Shown: piece after piece, positions 37,504 to 46,199 of the stretch
Position numbering within the stretch: position 1 is the stretch's first letter
Layout: each line of letters opens with the position of its first letter
Assembly (NCBI GenBank): GCA_013403005.1
Contig: JACBOA010000007.1
Coordinates: forward strand, 1 to 64,000
Direction of reading: 5' to 3'
DNA length: 64,000 nt
DNA from: Methanobacteriaceae archaeon
GTDB taxonomy: Archaea > Methanobacteriota > Methanobacteria > Methanobacteriales > Methanobacteriaceae
Notes under the pieces: generated by a model
Told to the model about the DNA's origin: nothing
The model's database searches: none
Seen by the model: the letters and a program-made list of their open reading frames with translations, nothing else
Position numbers and translations under genes: made by a program

Positions 37504-38115
37504 ATGGAAAAATCAAAAAATATGATTCCTTTTTCGGAAGTAACCAAATTTCATGGACATGTATGTCCTGGAACCGCCATAGGATATCGGGCTGGTGAAA
37601 TCGCTATAAACGAGCTTGGATCACCGCGAGCCGCAGACGAGGAATTCCTGGCCATCGTGGAGAATGATAGTTGCAGTGTGGATGCCATACAGGTTTTAAC
37701 TGGCTGTACCTTTGGGAAAGGAAATTTAATATTCAGGGATCATGGAAAACATGTATACACCTTCTTAAACCGGGATACAGGGGAAGCAATAAGATTATCT
37801 TTAAAGAAAGGGCTGGATGAAATAGGATCTGATTTTGATAAAGCTCGGGATAAGGCGTTTTCAGATTCAGCCACTCTGGATGATAAAAAGAACTTTGAAA
37901 AACAGAAGGACCTGGTTACCCAAAAGATCATGGAGTTGCCAGCCGAAGAATTATTTAAAATTGAAAAAGTGGAAATAGACATACCCGGGGAAGCCCGCCT
38001 TTTCCGTTCAGTTAGATGTGCCAAATGTGGAGAGCTGGTGGCAGAGCATAGGGCAAGAGTGGAAAAGGGTGCTGTGGTGTGCATTCCCTGCTTTGATGAT
38101 TATTCAAGGAATTAG
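37504..38115 (+). CDS. FmdE-family protein with zinc ribbon
   Basis: About 203 residues. The FmdE domain begins FHGHVCPGTAIGYRAG, with the second signature ENDSCSVDAIQVLTGCTFGKGNL. A C-terminal zinc ribbon (CAKC...CIPC) follows. FmdE proteins accompany molybdenum formylmethanofuran dehydrogenase, but are often found elsewhere and may bind metal or tetrapyrrole. AGGTGA lies four bases before the ATG at 37504. Two FmdE-like domains also occur in the surface protein at 56293. Confidence 0.87.
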   Translation: MEKSKNMIPFSEVTKFHGHVCPGTAIGYRAGEIAINELGSPRAADEEFLAIVENDSCSVDAIQVLTGCTFGKGNLIFRDHGKHVYTFLNRDTGEAIRLSLKKGLDEIGSDFDKARDKAFSDSATLDDKKNFEKQKDLVTQKIMELPAEELFKIEKVEIDIPGEARLFRSVRCAKCGELVAEHRARVEKGAVVCIPCFDDYSRN

Positions 38116-38663
38116 AAAGTTACTCAAGAAAGATTTTCCTCCAAAACCATCATTTTTTTACTTCTTCTTTTTGGGGGGTGTTGTTTAAATCACTATTCCA
38201 TGAAGTTATCTTCAAATGCCCAAATTTCTTTAATGGTGTATTTTATTCCATATCAATCTACTTTTGTTAACTGAAAACCTCCTGTATTTCCTCTAAAATA
38301 GGATATACTGTAGATCCATCAATGGCTATGAGTATGCACGGCAAAAAATAACTGCCAGTATTCTGGTTTTAAGGTTACTAAACACATTATCTCCCCCTTT
38401 TTATGAATATTAATAAATTGTTACAAATAAATATATTTATATTAGTATTACTGAGGTAATGGTTTTGAGGGTTATCAGTAATAAAAAAATGAGAATTTGA
38501 TAAGGTGGAATGTAAGTGTTTTAAAAATGAGAAATTTTTTATGAAAAAAGGAATAAAATAATTAGGTTTTAAAATGATTAGAATGCTATGGTATGGTTGA
38601 TAAGGTAGAATTTTATGAATTAAAGGGTTTCCAATGAACAAAAAAATATTTAAAAGAAATTAA
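38116..38663. other. Non-coding gap after the FmdE gene
   Basis: 548 AT-rich bases. TATTACTGA (38446-38454) and TCAGTAATA (38475-38483) form an everted inverted repeat. Apparent reading frames here have poor composition and no ribosome site. Confidence 0.5.
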
Positions 38664-38942
38664 TTAATTAGAAATATTTCCGGCTTTTTCTTTATAATTC
38701 AATGTTTCTTCTTCATTAACCAAAAAATTATCCTTTTCAATGAAGATATCATTCTCATCAAAGCTTATACGAAGATTTTCATGGCACAATCCTAAATCCT
38801 TTAATGTGCTTCTAATCACGGCCAGGTTAGATTCACTGTAAGGAAAGTTTGCCCAAGCAATGTGGGATCCTTCATTGAGCTTTTTTTCAATTTTTTCCAA
38901 TTCTTCCATAACCGTTATTTTTTCAATTGATTTATTTCGCAT
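38664..38942 (-). CDS. Small hypothetical protein
   Basis: 92 residues, charged and probably helical at the start (VMEELEKIEKKLNEG), then a short alpha/beta part. GGTG lies about seven bases before the ATG, which supports it as a real gene. I recognise no family. It faces a long non-coding region containing RNA-like structures. Confidence 0.6.
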   Translation of the reverse strand: MRNKSIEKITVMEELEKIEKKLNEGSHIAWANFPYSESNLAVIRSTLKDLGLCHENLRISFDENDIFIEKDNFLVNEEETLNYKEKAGNISN

Positions 38943-39005
38943 TTTTTTTACACCTAAGGAAATATATTTTTTTTATAATTTTTGGAAAATTAGCCTAGAT
39001 GAGTA

Positions 39006-39076
39006 TATAAGGGGCATCAGAGGGGGGTATGATACATTTGAGCGGATTATTTTAAGGATTTTTGATGCCCCGTATA
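39006..39076 (+). repeat. Two-copy hairpin element, copy 2
   Basis: GGGGCATCA (39011-39019) pairs with TGATGCCCC (39063-39071). The stem extends through TATA/TATA outside one mismatch. The loop carries TGATACATTTGAGCG (39030-39044), identical to copy 1 near 19015. Confidence 0.7.
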
Positions 39077-39083
39077 CCAAATC

Positions 39084-39111
39084 CAGTAGAGATCACCAGT
39101 GATCTCCACTG
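39084..39111 (+). other. Hairpin next to the two-copy element
   Basis: GAGATCAC (39089-39096) and GTGATCTC (39099-39106) form a perfect stem with a 2-base loop, extended outward by four pairs after one mismatch. The palindrome AAGACGTCTT follows directly. It may be part of one longer RNA with the preceding element. Confidence 0.5.
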
Positions 39112-39412
39112 AAGACGTCTTGCAGGAGGAAATTGGCAAGTTCATCATTAATACAAAAACACCTTTTTGAACCCCTCTATTAATACTTTATCTGGTGTTA
39201 TTCGTACAATGACTGGATTGGAACAACTCCTATTTAAGACTTTCTATTTATTTTTTATTATTACTTTTTGGTCGGAATAGAGTGTTATTGCAATAATTTA
39301 TCAAAGTATTCAGGGGGCATCATTTAATAGAAAAAACTTTATTATCAGATTATTTTCAAAAAGCAGGTTATATATTTTTTCATAAGGTAGATCATTTTCC
39401 CAATGACATTAA

Positions 39413-39466
39413 TCAGGGATCTGAACTCCTGCTATCATCTTAAGGTGGTTGTTATCAGATCCCTGA
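39413..39466 (+). ncRNA. Candidate small RNA with perfect 12-pair stem
   Basis: TCAGGGATCTGA (39413-39424) pairs perfectly with TCAGATCCCTGA (39455-39466) around a 30-base loop. TTATATATTTTTT (about 39368-39380) would place a transcript start near 39400. A weaker CTCCA/TGGAG hairpin follows. No gene is close, so a terminator role is unlikely. Confidence 0.45.
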
Positions 39467-39988
39467 AAACTCCATTTGTATAAAACATCTGGAGGGCTTA
39501 AATGGTTGTAGACAAATATTCCTTAACTTGACTGGTATATATTTAATTATTTAACTGATTAAAGTATGATTTTTATTAGTTGAATAATCTATTTTTTATA
39601 ATCATTTAGAGGACTTATATAATTTATTATTAATTTTAACTTATTAAGAACAGATATTGAAATTTCATATAATATAATAATTTTTTTGAAATAATAATAC
39701 TTCAATATATTATTACGAGTTTTATATACGAGTTGTGGTCTTAAAAAAAATTCTGAAACCTTCGATAACCTACTATTTTATTGTATTGTGGATGTAATGG
39801 TTTTATTTTTTAAATAGATTTTATTGAAAAACTTTAATATGGATAATGGGTGGTATTAACATGGAATTGGTTATTAGATTGTTTATCTTGAATTAGTTTA
39901 TTTTCATCCTTTGGATGGTCATAATATTAGTGAATTCAAGAGCTTAAGGTTCCCGTTAATATTACTTTTTTTAAAGATTAAAGCTCAA

Positions 39989-40023
39989 TAGTAATAACAC
40001 AAATCATATATAGTATATTACTA
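39989..40023. promoter_or_regulatory. Operator site 3 (secreted protein/CbiM module)
   Basis: TAGTAATA (39989-39996), 19 bases, then TATTACTA (40016-40023): perfect inverted halves. The TATA box CATATATA lies in the spacer, so binding would block TBP. Confidence 0.8.
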
Positions 40024-40059
40024 CTTATTTTTTTACATAGTTGTGAAGTTGTTCATAAA

Positions 40060-40605
40060 ATGAAAGGGGATGATGTTATTAAAAACATGAAAAGAAACGG
40101 AATCCTTCTAATATTTGTAATTGTCTTATCAATAGTTTCCATTGGTGCTGTTACAGCACATCCCGGGCATGGAACTCCCATAGAAGAGCCATCAGACCCT
40201 GGAACTGGTAGTGGCACTGGTACAGGCACGGGCTCCAGTGGAACTACCACCACTGACACCAGTTCAAGCACCTCATCTGGAAGTTCAATCTCAAGTTCCT
40301 CGGGTTACACTTCCACCAGTAGCAGTTCCAAATCTGCAAGCAGCACATCCGGAGCAAAAACATCTGGCGAGACAGGCACAACTGACAAAAGTAACAGTCA
40401 AGACAGTTCAACGGATAACACTGCAAATCAGGCTGTAAGCACCCCTGAGGATGCTACTGACACTTCCGGATCTTCAAGCAGCTCTCCAGGAGGACCAATT
40501 GCCATGATTGGTTTAATGGTGGTTACTGGTTTGATTGGCATGTCTTTCCCATATAAAGAAGGCGGTACTCTACGAAATCTACAAGTTAGACTATTTGAGA
40601 GATAA
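40060..40605 (+). CDS. Secreted Ser/Thr-rich protein with N-terminal HPGH motif and membrane tail
   Basis: Up to 181 residues. A signal peptide (MKRNGILLIFVIVLSIVSIGAVTA) would be cleaved before HPGHGTPIEEP, leaving a mature N-terminus with His1 and His4. A long Ser/Thr/Gly linker follows, then a C-terminal membrane helix (IAMIGLMVVTGLIGM) and a basic tail. The start may be 40060 or the ATG at 40087, which gives the cleaner signal peptide; neither has a good ribosome site. It is the first gene after operator site 3 and precedes a CbiM. Capture of metal at the cell surface is my inference. Confidence 0.75.
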   Translation: MKGDDVIKNMKRNGILLIFVIVLSIVSIGAVTAHPGHGTPIEEPSDPGTGSGTGTGTGSSGTTTTDTSSSTSSGSSISSSSGYTSTSSSSKSASSTSGAKTSGETGTTDKSNSQDSSTDNTANQAVSTPEDATDTSGSSSSSPGGPIAMIGLMVVTGLIGMSFPYKEGGTLRNLQVRLFER

Positions 40606-40768
40606 GAATTATTGACAGATTTTAAAAAATTGTTTTATTTCCTTATTTTTTTTGTTTGAAAAGGAAAAAATGACTAATAACATTTTTTAAAGTTTAATTA
40701 GTTTTAATAATGTTTAATGAACTATCAGAATCAGATTTGTCAAAAAAATATTAATGGAGGTTATTAAT

Positions 40769-41392
40769 TTGCATTTACCTGATGGCCTGCTACCATTATG
40801 GCAGGCTGCAATCTACTGGATATTAACCCTTGCTGTACTGGGATTATATTTGTACAAACTTTCAAAAACCGAGGAAAAGGAAAAGATTATGGTCAACACT
40901 GCCATCCTGGCCGCAGTGACTATCGCTGCTTCTTCCATATCCATACCCTCACCCTTCGGAGTACCCATACACCTGTTTATAATACCCCTTGTGGTAATTT
41001 TGCTCGGACCACTGAGTGGGGTTACAGTAGCCTTCTTATGTTTTATAGTACAGTTTTTATTCCTGGGAATGGGAGGTATAACATCTCTAGGGGCTAATGT
41101 AGTGACCATGGGAATAGTGATGAGCTTTTCAACATATTACTTCTACAAATTCACCGCAGAACTTGATGACCGGCTGAGCGTATTCTCGGGAACCTTTATG
41201 GGAATAATCATGGCCACCATCGCACAGATTATAATATTAATCATTGCCGGTGTGGCCACCCTGGAAGTATTACTGGCCACCCTGGTGCCCTTTTATCTCT
41301 TTGTAGGTGTAATAGAAGGCATTATCAACATTTTCATCATCCTATCCGTGTTCAAACTAAAACCGGAAATGGCAAACATAGAAAAAATTTAG
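40769..41392 (+). CDS. Third CbiM-like metal transporter component
   Basis: About 207 residues. The family needs an N-terminal M-H-x-P-D; the TTG at 40769 gives MHLPDGLLPLW and is preceded by GGAGG (40756-40760) eight bases upstream. The ATG at 40754 would bury the metal-binding N-terminus. The second ligand histidine is kept in FGVPIHLF. GMGGITSLGANVVTMGIVMSF matches the conserved helix. It is divergent from the other two CbiM proteins and has no CbiNQO partners; the next gene encodes a His-motif membrane protein. Confidence 0.87.
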   Translation: MHLPDGLLPLWQAAIYWILTLAVLGLYLYKLSKTEEKEKIMVNTAILAAVTIAASSISIPSPFGVPIHLFIIPLVVILLGPLSGVTVAFLCFIVQFLFLGMGGITSLGANVVTMGIVMSFSTYYFYKFTAELDDRLSVFSGTFMGIIMATIAQIIILIIAGVATLEVLLATLVPFYLFVGVIEGIINIFIILSVFKLKPEMANIEKI

Positions 41393-41405
41393 AGGATGTT
41401 TAAAG

Positions 41406-41903
41406 ATGATAGATTTAAAGTCAAGTGGTATAAACCTGGGTATTTTCATCCTGATAATCGCTGCCTTTGTGGTTCCTGTGAGTGCCCATGGGGTACATGT
41501 AACCACCAATCAATCGGCATTTATCATAGCAGATAACTCCACAGGTAAACTGGCCAGATCCGTGGTGGACGAGATGGGAGTCAATGTTACGGTTTATAAG
41601 TTTGCATCAGCCGATGATGTGGCCCATGAACTGGAAAGCACTCTCACCAATCCGAATCAGAAGATCCTGGCAGTGGCCTACACTGACACAGTACAAAAAT
41701 TCATCAACCAGCACCCGGAAGTATCCGGGAGGATAGTCATAGCTTCTGCCAACAAGAATTCCATCCAGCAGGGTTTAACCAAGTTAAACATAGCCGGAGC
41801 AACCAGTGCAGGTTTCTTAACACCCCTTTTATCTGGTCTTTTAATTGGACTGGTTTTTGGTCTGGGAATTGGTGCAGTGTGGATGAAGAGGAAAATGGTT
41901 TAA
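41406..41903 (+). CDS. Secreted/membrane protein with N-terminal HGVH motif
   Basis: 165 residues: signal peptide (IFILIIAAFVVPVSA), a mature start HGVHVTTNQ with His1 and His4, an outside domain of about 100 residues, and a C-terminal membrane helix (LLSGLLIGLVFGLGIGAVWM). The layout resembles CbiN/CbiL-type helpers of CbiM but lacks their PDGLE motif. It starts 13 bases after cbiM, so it is co-transcribed. The HxxH start is shared with the secreted protein at 40060. Confidence 0.75.
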   Translation: MIDLKSSGINLGIFILIIAAFVVPVSAHGVHVTTNQSAFIIADNSTGKLARSVVDEMGVNVTVYKFASADDVAHELESTLTNPNQKILAVAYTDTVQKFINQHPEVSGRIVIASANKNSIQQGLTKLNIAGATSAGFLTPLLSGLLIGLVFGLGIGAVWMKRKMV

Positions 41904-42414
41904 CCCATAATTTGATCATTTTTCCTCCTTTGGGTGATTTAAAACTATCTCGTCTTTCAATTCTTTTTTTACTTATTTTAGTCCTCTAATCACTTTTTAA
42001 TTTGTTCTTTACATTTATCAAGGATAATTTTTAATTATGGGAATATTTTTGCTTGAATATTTAATATTATTAGGAGATTATGAAAAATTATTTTGAGAAA
42101 TATTTCAGGGTTTTTACTGGTACTAATCATCTGCAACATTTATTGGGGAAATGTTTATAAACTTAAAAAAATAATAAAAAATAGAAATAATAGTCGATGC
42201 AAGTTTTGTATGAACATGGGGAGTTTGTTCGTTTTATGGTCGGATTTGTTTGTGGAGATGATTTGTTGATTAGAATACAATTGCCAATAGAATCCAATAG
42301 TATCAGATAAAAAAATCAGATAAAAAGATGTATTAAAATATAATAAAATAGGTTATTGAAATACGGTTATCATCTAAAATATGTCAATTTGATTAATTCA
42401 GGAGGGAGTTAAAG
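41904..42414. other. Non-coding gap before the NikR-like gene
   Basis: About 510 AT-rich bases with a T-rich run after the previous gene that may end transcription. No operator copy at 19-base spacing and no hairpin stands out. Confidence 0.5.
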
Positions 42415-42417
42415 TTG

Positions 42418-42828
42418 ATGAGAATTAGTATGTCTTTACCCAGAAAGTTGCTTGAAGAATTTGATGCAATTTTGCATGATAGAGGTTATAATTCAAGATC
42501 TAAGGGAATCCGGGACGCTCTGGAGGATTACATTCTACGTTATCAGTGGATGAATGAGATGGAAGGGGAAAGAACCGGGACTATAGCAGTGGTTTTTAAA
42601 TACCATTACACAGGCGTCCTGAATGACCTTGCCGAGATCCAGCACGATTTTAGAAAACAAATAACTGCAGTTATGCGTACCGACATAGGGCAAGAGTACT
42701 GCCAGGAGATTATCGTAGTGAGGGGTGATGTGAAGTATTTACGGGACTTAACCGAAAAAATAAAAAGCCTTAAGGGTGTGCAACACGTCAAACTTACTAG
42801 TACAGTCAGTAAGACAAATTCTCAATAG
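42418..42828 (+). CDS. NikR-like metal-responsive regulator with altered metal site
   Basis: 136 residues. The N-terminal ribbon-helix-helix is MRISMSLPRKLLEEFDAILHD plus RSKGIRDALEDYI. The C-terminal ACT-like domain aligns with NikR without gaps (EIQH...YCQEIIVVRGDV). Of the four nickel ligands, His76 and Cys95 remain, but His87 and His89 are replaced by Arg and Asp (MRTD in place of MHIH). AGGAGGG precedes the ATG. NikR proteins repress uptake genes when nickel binds; this variant may sense another metal or bind DNA differently. It is the best candidate for the shared operator. Confidence 0.88.
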   Translation: MRISMSLPRKLLEEFDAILHDRGYNSRSKGIRDALEDYILRYQWMNEMEGERTGTIAVVFKYHYTGVLNDLAEIQHDFRKQITAVMRTDIGQEYCQEIIVVRGDVKYLRDLTEKIKSLKGVQHVKLTSTVSKTNSQ

Positions 42829-42863
42829 AAAAGTCATGAAAATGGAAATGTCGTTACTTTAAA

Positions 42864-43995
<1,132 letters not shown>

Positions 43996-44365
43996 ATGAT
44001 ATATGGAGATTTTTCGATTGTACTTTTATTAAAGACATTCGGATAAGAATTGATGTGTGAAATCATGTCCAAACAATTCATAAATTTCCATATCAAATCA
44101 GACACCATGTTTAAAAATATTTTTTATTCTTTCTTTTTTTTATATACTTTTTTTAAAGCAATTTGTATTTATTCAAAAATTTGTTTCAAAGTAGTAGAAT
44201 ATGTTCAAATCAAGATTAACAAGTTTTTCTCATATTATTCAATATTCAATTAGGCTATGTTTAATCAAAAGCATTTTAAACCAAATTAACAAAACACATA
44301 TTGAAATACAATTATTATATTTGCTCTAAATTCATAATAATAAGTATTGTCTTGGAGAATATTTT
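43996..44365. other. Non-coding gap between the insertion sequence and HepT
   Basis: About 370 very AT-rich bases. A Phe/Ile/Tyr-rich frame across 44050-44253 has no ribosome site and looks like chance. Confidence 0.5.
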
Positions 44366-44781
44366 ATGGATAAAGAGAGAATATACATCAAGCTAGATGA
44401 GATAGATAGTACCTTCAGGAGATAGAAGACATTATTCCTTCTTCATCTGGAGAGTATTCTCCAGACAGGGTAACGAGGAGGGCGTTGGAAAGATTGATTC
44501 AGATAACCATAGAGGCGGTTATGGATGTTTCGGCTATGCTTGTTAAGGAGATGAGGTTGGGTTTACCTTACCAGGAGGAAGATTTCCTGGATAAAATTAG
44601 TGGAACAGTTTTAAATCCGGATTTAGTTATGAAACTCAGGAAAATGAAGGGTTTTAGGAATGTATTGTTACATGGATACTCTAGAATCGATGACGAACGG
44701 GTTTATGAAATTCTTACTCGCGATCTGGGTGATATAGTCGAATTTAAAGAAGCTGTCATAGACTTTCTTAGGAGAAATTAG
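44366..44781 (+). pseudogene. hepT: HepT-like toxin, frameshifted
   Basis: A HepT (DUF86) ribonuclease-type toxin. The RX4HXY motif is RNVLLHGY. The natural start is ATG 44366 (MDKERIYIKLDEIDS) with TTGGAG upstream, but the frame breaks near 44410. Restoring one T (AGTAC to AGTTAC) joins it to YLQEIEDIIPSSSGEYSPDRVTRRALE, giving a normal length near 138 residues. An internal TTG at 44485 would give only 98 residues. The toxin is therefore probably inactive or a sequencing error is present. Its antitoxin follows 2 bases later. Confidence 0.8.
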
Positions 44782-44783
44782 AG

Positions 44784-45167
44784 ATGATTGATGTTGAAAA
44801 AGTAGAGGCCATCTTAGGCAAACTTCAACATTTGATGGAAAAGGATCAGGATATTCTGGCTGTAATAATCTATGGTAGTTATGCTCGGGGGGAAGAAGCC
44901 CGCGATGTGGATTTATGTCTGGTTTTATTCCCAGATAAAGTTGGAAAAGGTTTAGATAAGCGGATAGAATATTCTTACTATGATGTGGTTGATGTTCAAG
45001 TTTTTCAGGATCTGCCCATATACATAAGGCCCCGCATTATTCGAGAAGGTAAAGTGATTCATGTAAAGGATGAAGATATGCTTTATGATGTTGCAATTGA
45101 GACATCCAAGGAATATGAACTTTATCGCCCTAAATATGAGTTGTATCTTGATTCTGTTGCAAAATGA
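44784..45167 (+). CDS. mntA: MntA-like nucleotidyltransferase antitoxin
   Basis: 127 residues of the minimal nucleotidyltransferase family. The active site is GSYARGEEARDVDL, two residues shorter between GS and DxD than usual, with a further acidic residue downstream. MntA antitoxins inactivate HepT by adding AMP to the tyrosine of RX4HXY. AGGAGA precedes the ATG. It appears intact although HepT is frameshifted. Confidence 0.85.
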   Translation: MIDVEKVEAILGKLQHLMEKDQDILAVIIYGSYARGEEARDVDLCLVLFPDKVGKGLDKRIEYSYYDVVDVQVFQDLPIYIRPRIIREGKVIHVKDEDMLYDVAIETSKEYELYRPKYELYLDSVAK

Positions 45168-45238
45168 TATTCAATTAGATTATTTACAAAATATATTGTT
45201 TTTTTTAATTTTTTCCATTTTGGTTTCCAGTTTTTTTT

Positions 45239-45347
45239 AGGGTTGTCCAATATATATGATTCTGATAACTGAAATTTTTCTTATTCTGCAATTCAAAGTT
45301 TTATTTGTCCTTATTTTTTTCTTGATTTTGAACTATTGGACAGCCCT
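45239..45347. mobile_element. MITE-like element of 109 bases
   Basis: AGGGTTGTCCAATA (45239-45252) and TATTGGACAGCCCT (45334-45347) are 14-base terminal inverted repeats with one mismatch, extended by T/A runs. The interior has no coding capacity. Such elements are moved by a related transposase elsewhere; the IS at 42864 has different ends. Confidence 0.65.
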
Positions 45348-46106
45348 AAAAATCTATTTAACTACTCAACAAGTTTATTTTGAAAATAGATAATAAATTA
45401 TGGGAATTTCTAAAAACCTCTAAAAATTTTGATTGATTAAAATTTGGTCTGACCCTTTTATGTGTTGATTTCCCGGAGTATGGTGCTGTTAGGGATTCTT
45501 CCAGGGTCCAGAGGTGGTCTATAATTTCTGCAGACATCATTGGAGTTCTTTTTTGATATTTTATCCATATTAACGTTTAAAATGAGTTTTAAAAGGTTTT
45601 TTTATGGAATCATGTGTTCTTACGAAGTTATATTTGGACATTTATAATATGGTGTGATTTGGAGCCATTCATCTTTTTTTTATACTCAATGTTTTTTTTT
45701 TGTTAATCTGTTGTTATCTTATCCTATGAGTCAAATTCTCTCGTTCTATGTAAGACTTAGAGATAATAAATTGCTCAAATCTTTTTTACGACCCTATATA
45801 ATGTTTTTTTTTTAATATTAACGATTTTCCACCCTTCTAGTTCCTTCACTACTTGGGCATACTTATAATCCACAAAGGGCATTAATTTCGGTTTTCAGCG
45901 ACCTTAATCGCCTATATGTCCTCGAAAAGTCCTTAATAGGGTCATATTTGTCCAATAATGCTTTTGCGTAGTATTTTTTATGGGTTTCTCTTAGTTGGTT
46001 TTAATTTATTCTCTTCCATGATTTTTTATTACAAATACCTTTTAACAATATAAATTTGGTATTACTTTTTAATTAGTTATTACAATTATTTGTAATTCTG
46101 TTGATT

Positions 46107-46141
46107 TAGTAATAACATAAAACATATATGTGGTATTACTC
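46107..46141. promoter_or_regulatory. Operator site 4 (first surface CobN-like gene)
   Basis: TAGTAATA (46107-46114), 19 bases, then TATTACTC (46134-46141). The TATA box CATATATG lies in the spacer. Another GTATTAC/GTTATTAC pair lies upstream near 46058-46084. Confidence 0.8.
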
Positions 46142-46199
46142 CACATTAATTTTGACTAATACAATTAAATTAATTAAACATAAAAGGAGGTGAAAAAGT

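Larger units (their letters stand above)
38943..40059. other. 1.1-kb non-coding region rich in hairpins
   Basis: No gene is visible. It holds copy 2 of the structured element (39006-39076), an adjacent hairpin (39084-39111), a strong isolated hairpin with its own TATA box (39413-39466) and operator site 3 (39989-40023). This is the densest stretch of structured non-coding DNA in the window. Confidence 0.7.
45168..46199. other. 1-kb non-coding region upstream of the first surface CobN-like gene
   Basis: It holds a MITE-like element (45239-45347), a weak 60-codon minus-strand frame (45540-45358) that may be a gene fragment, and operator site 4. A second GTCCAATA stretch at about 45957 resembles the element's end. 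Confidence 0.6.

Noticed and set aside
38387..38641. 84-codon minus-strand frame
   Set aside because: Composition is extreme Ile/Phe/Asn/His from AT-rich DNA, and no ribosome site is present.
44050..44253. 67-codon plus-strand frame after the insertion sequence
   Set aside because: Phe/Ile/Lys-rich chance translation without ribosome site.
45358..45540. 60-codon minus-strand frame before the surface genes
   Set aside because: The first half looks protein-like but there is no ribosome site or recognisable family; it may be a fragment, so I did not call a gene.
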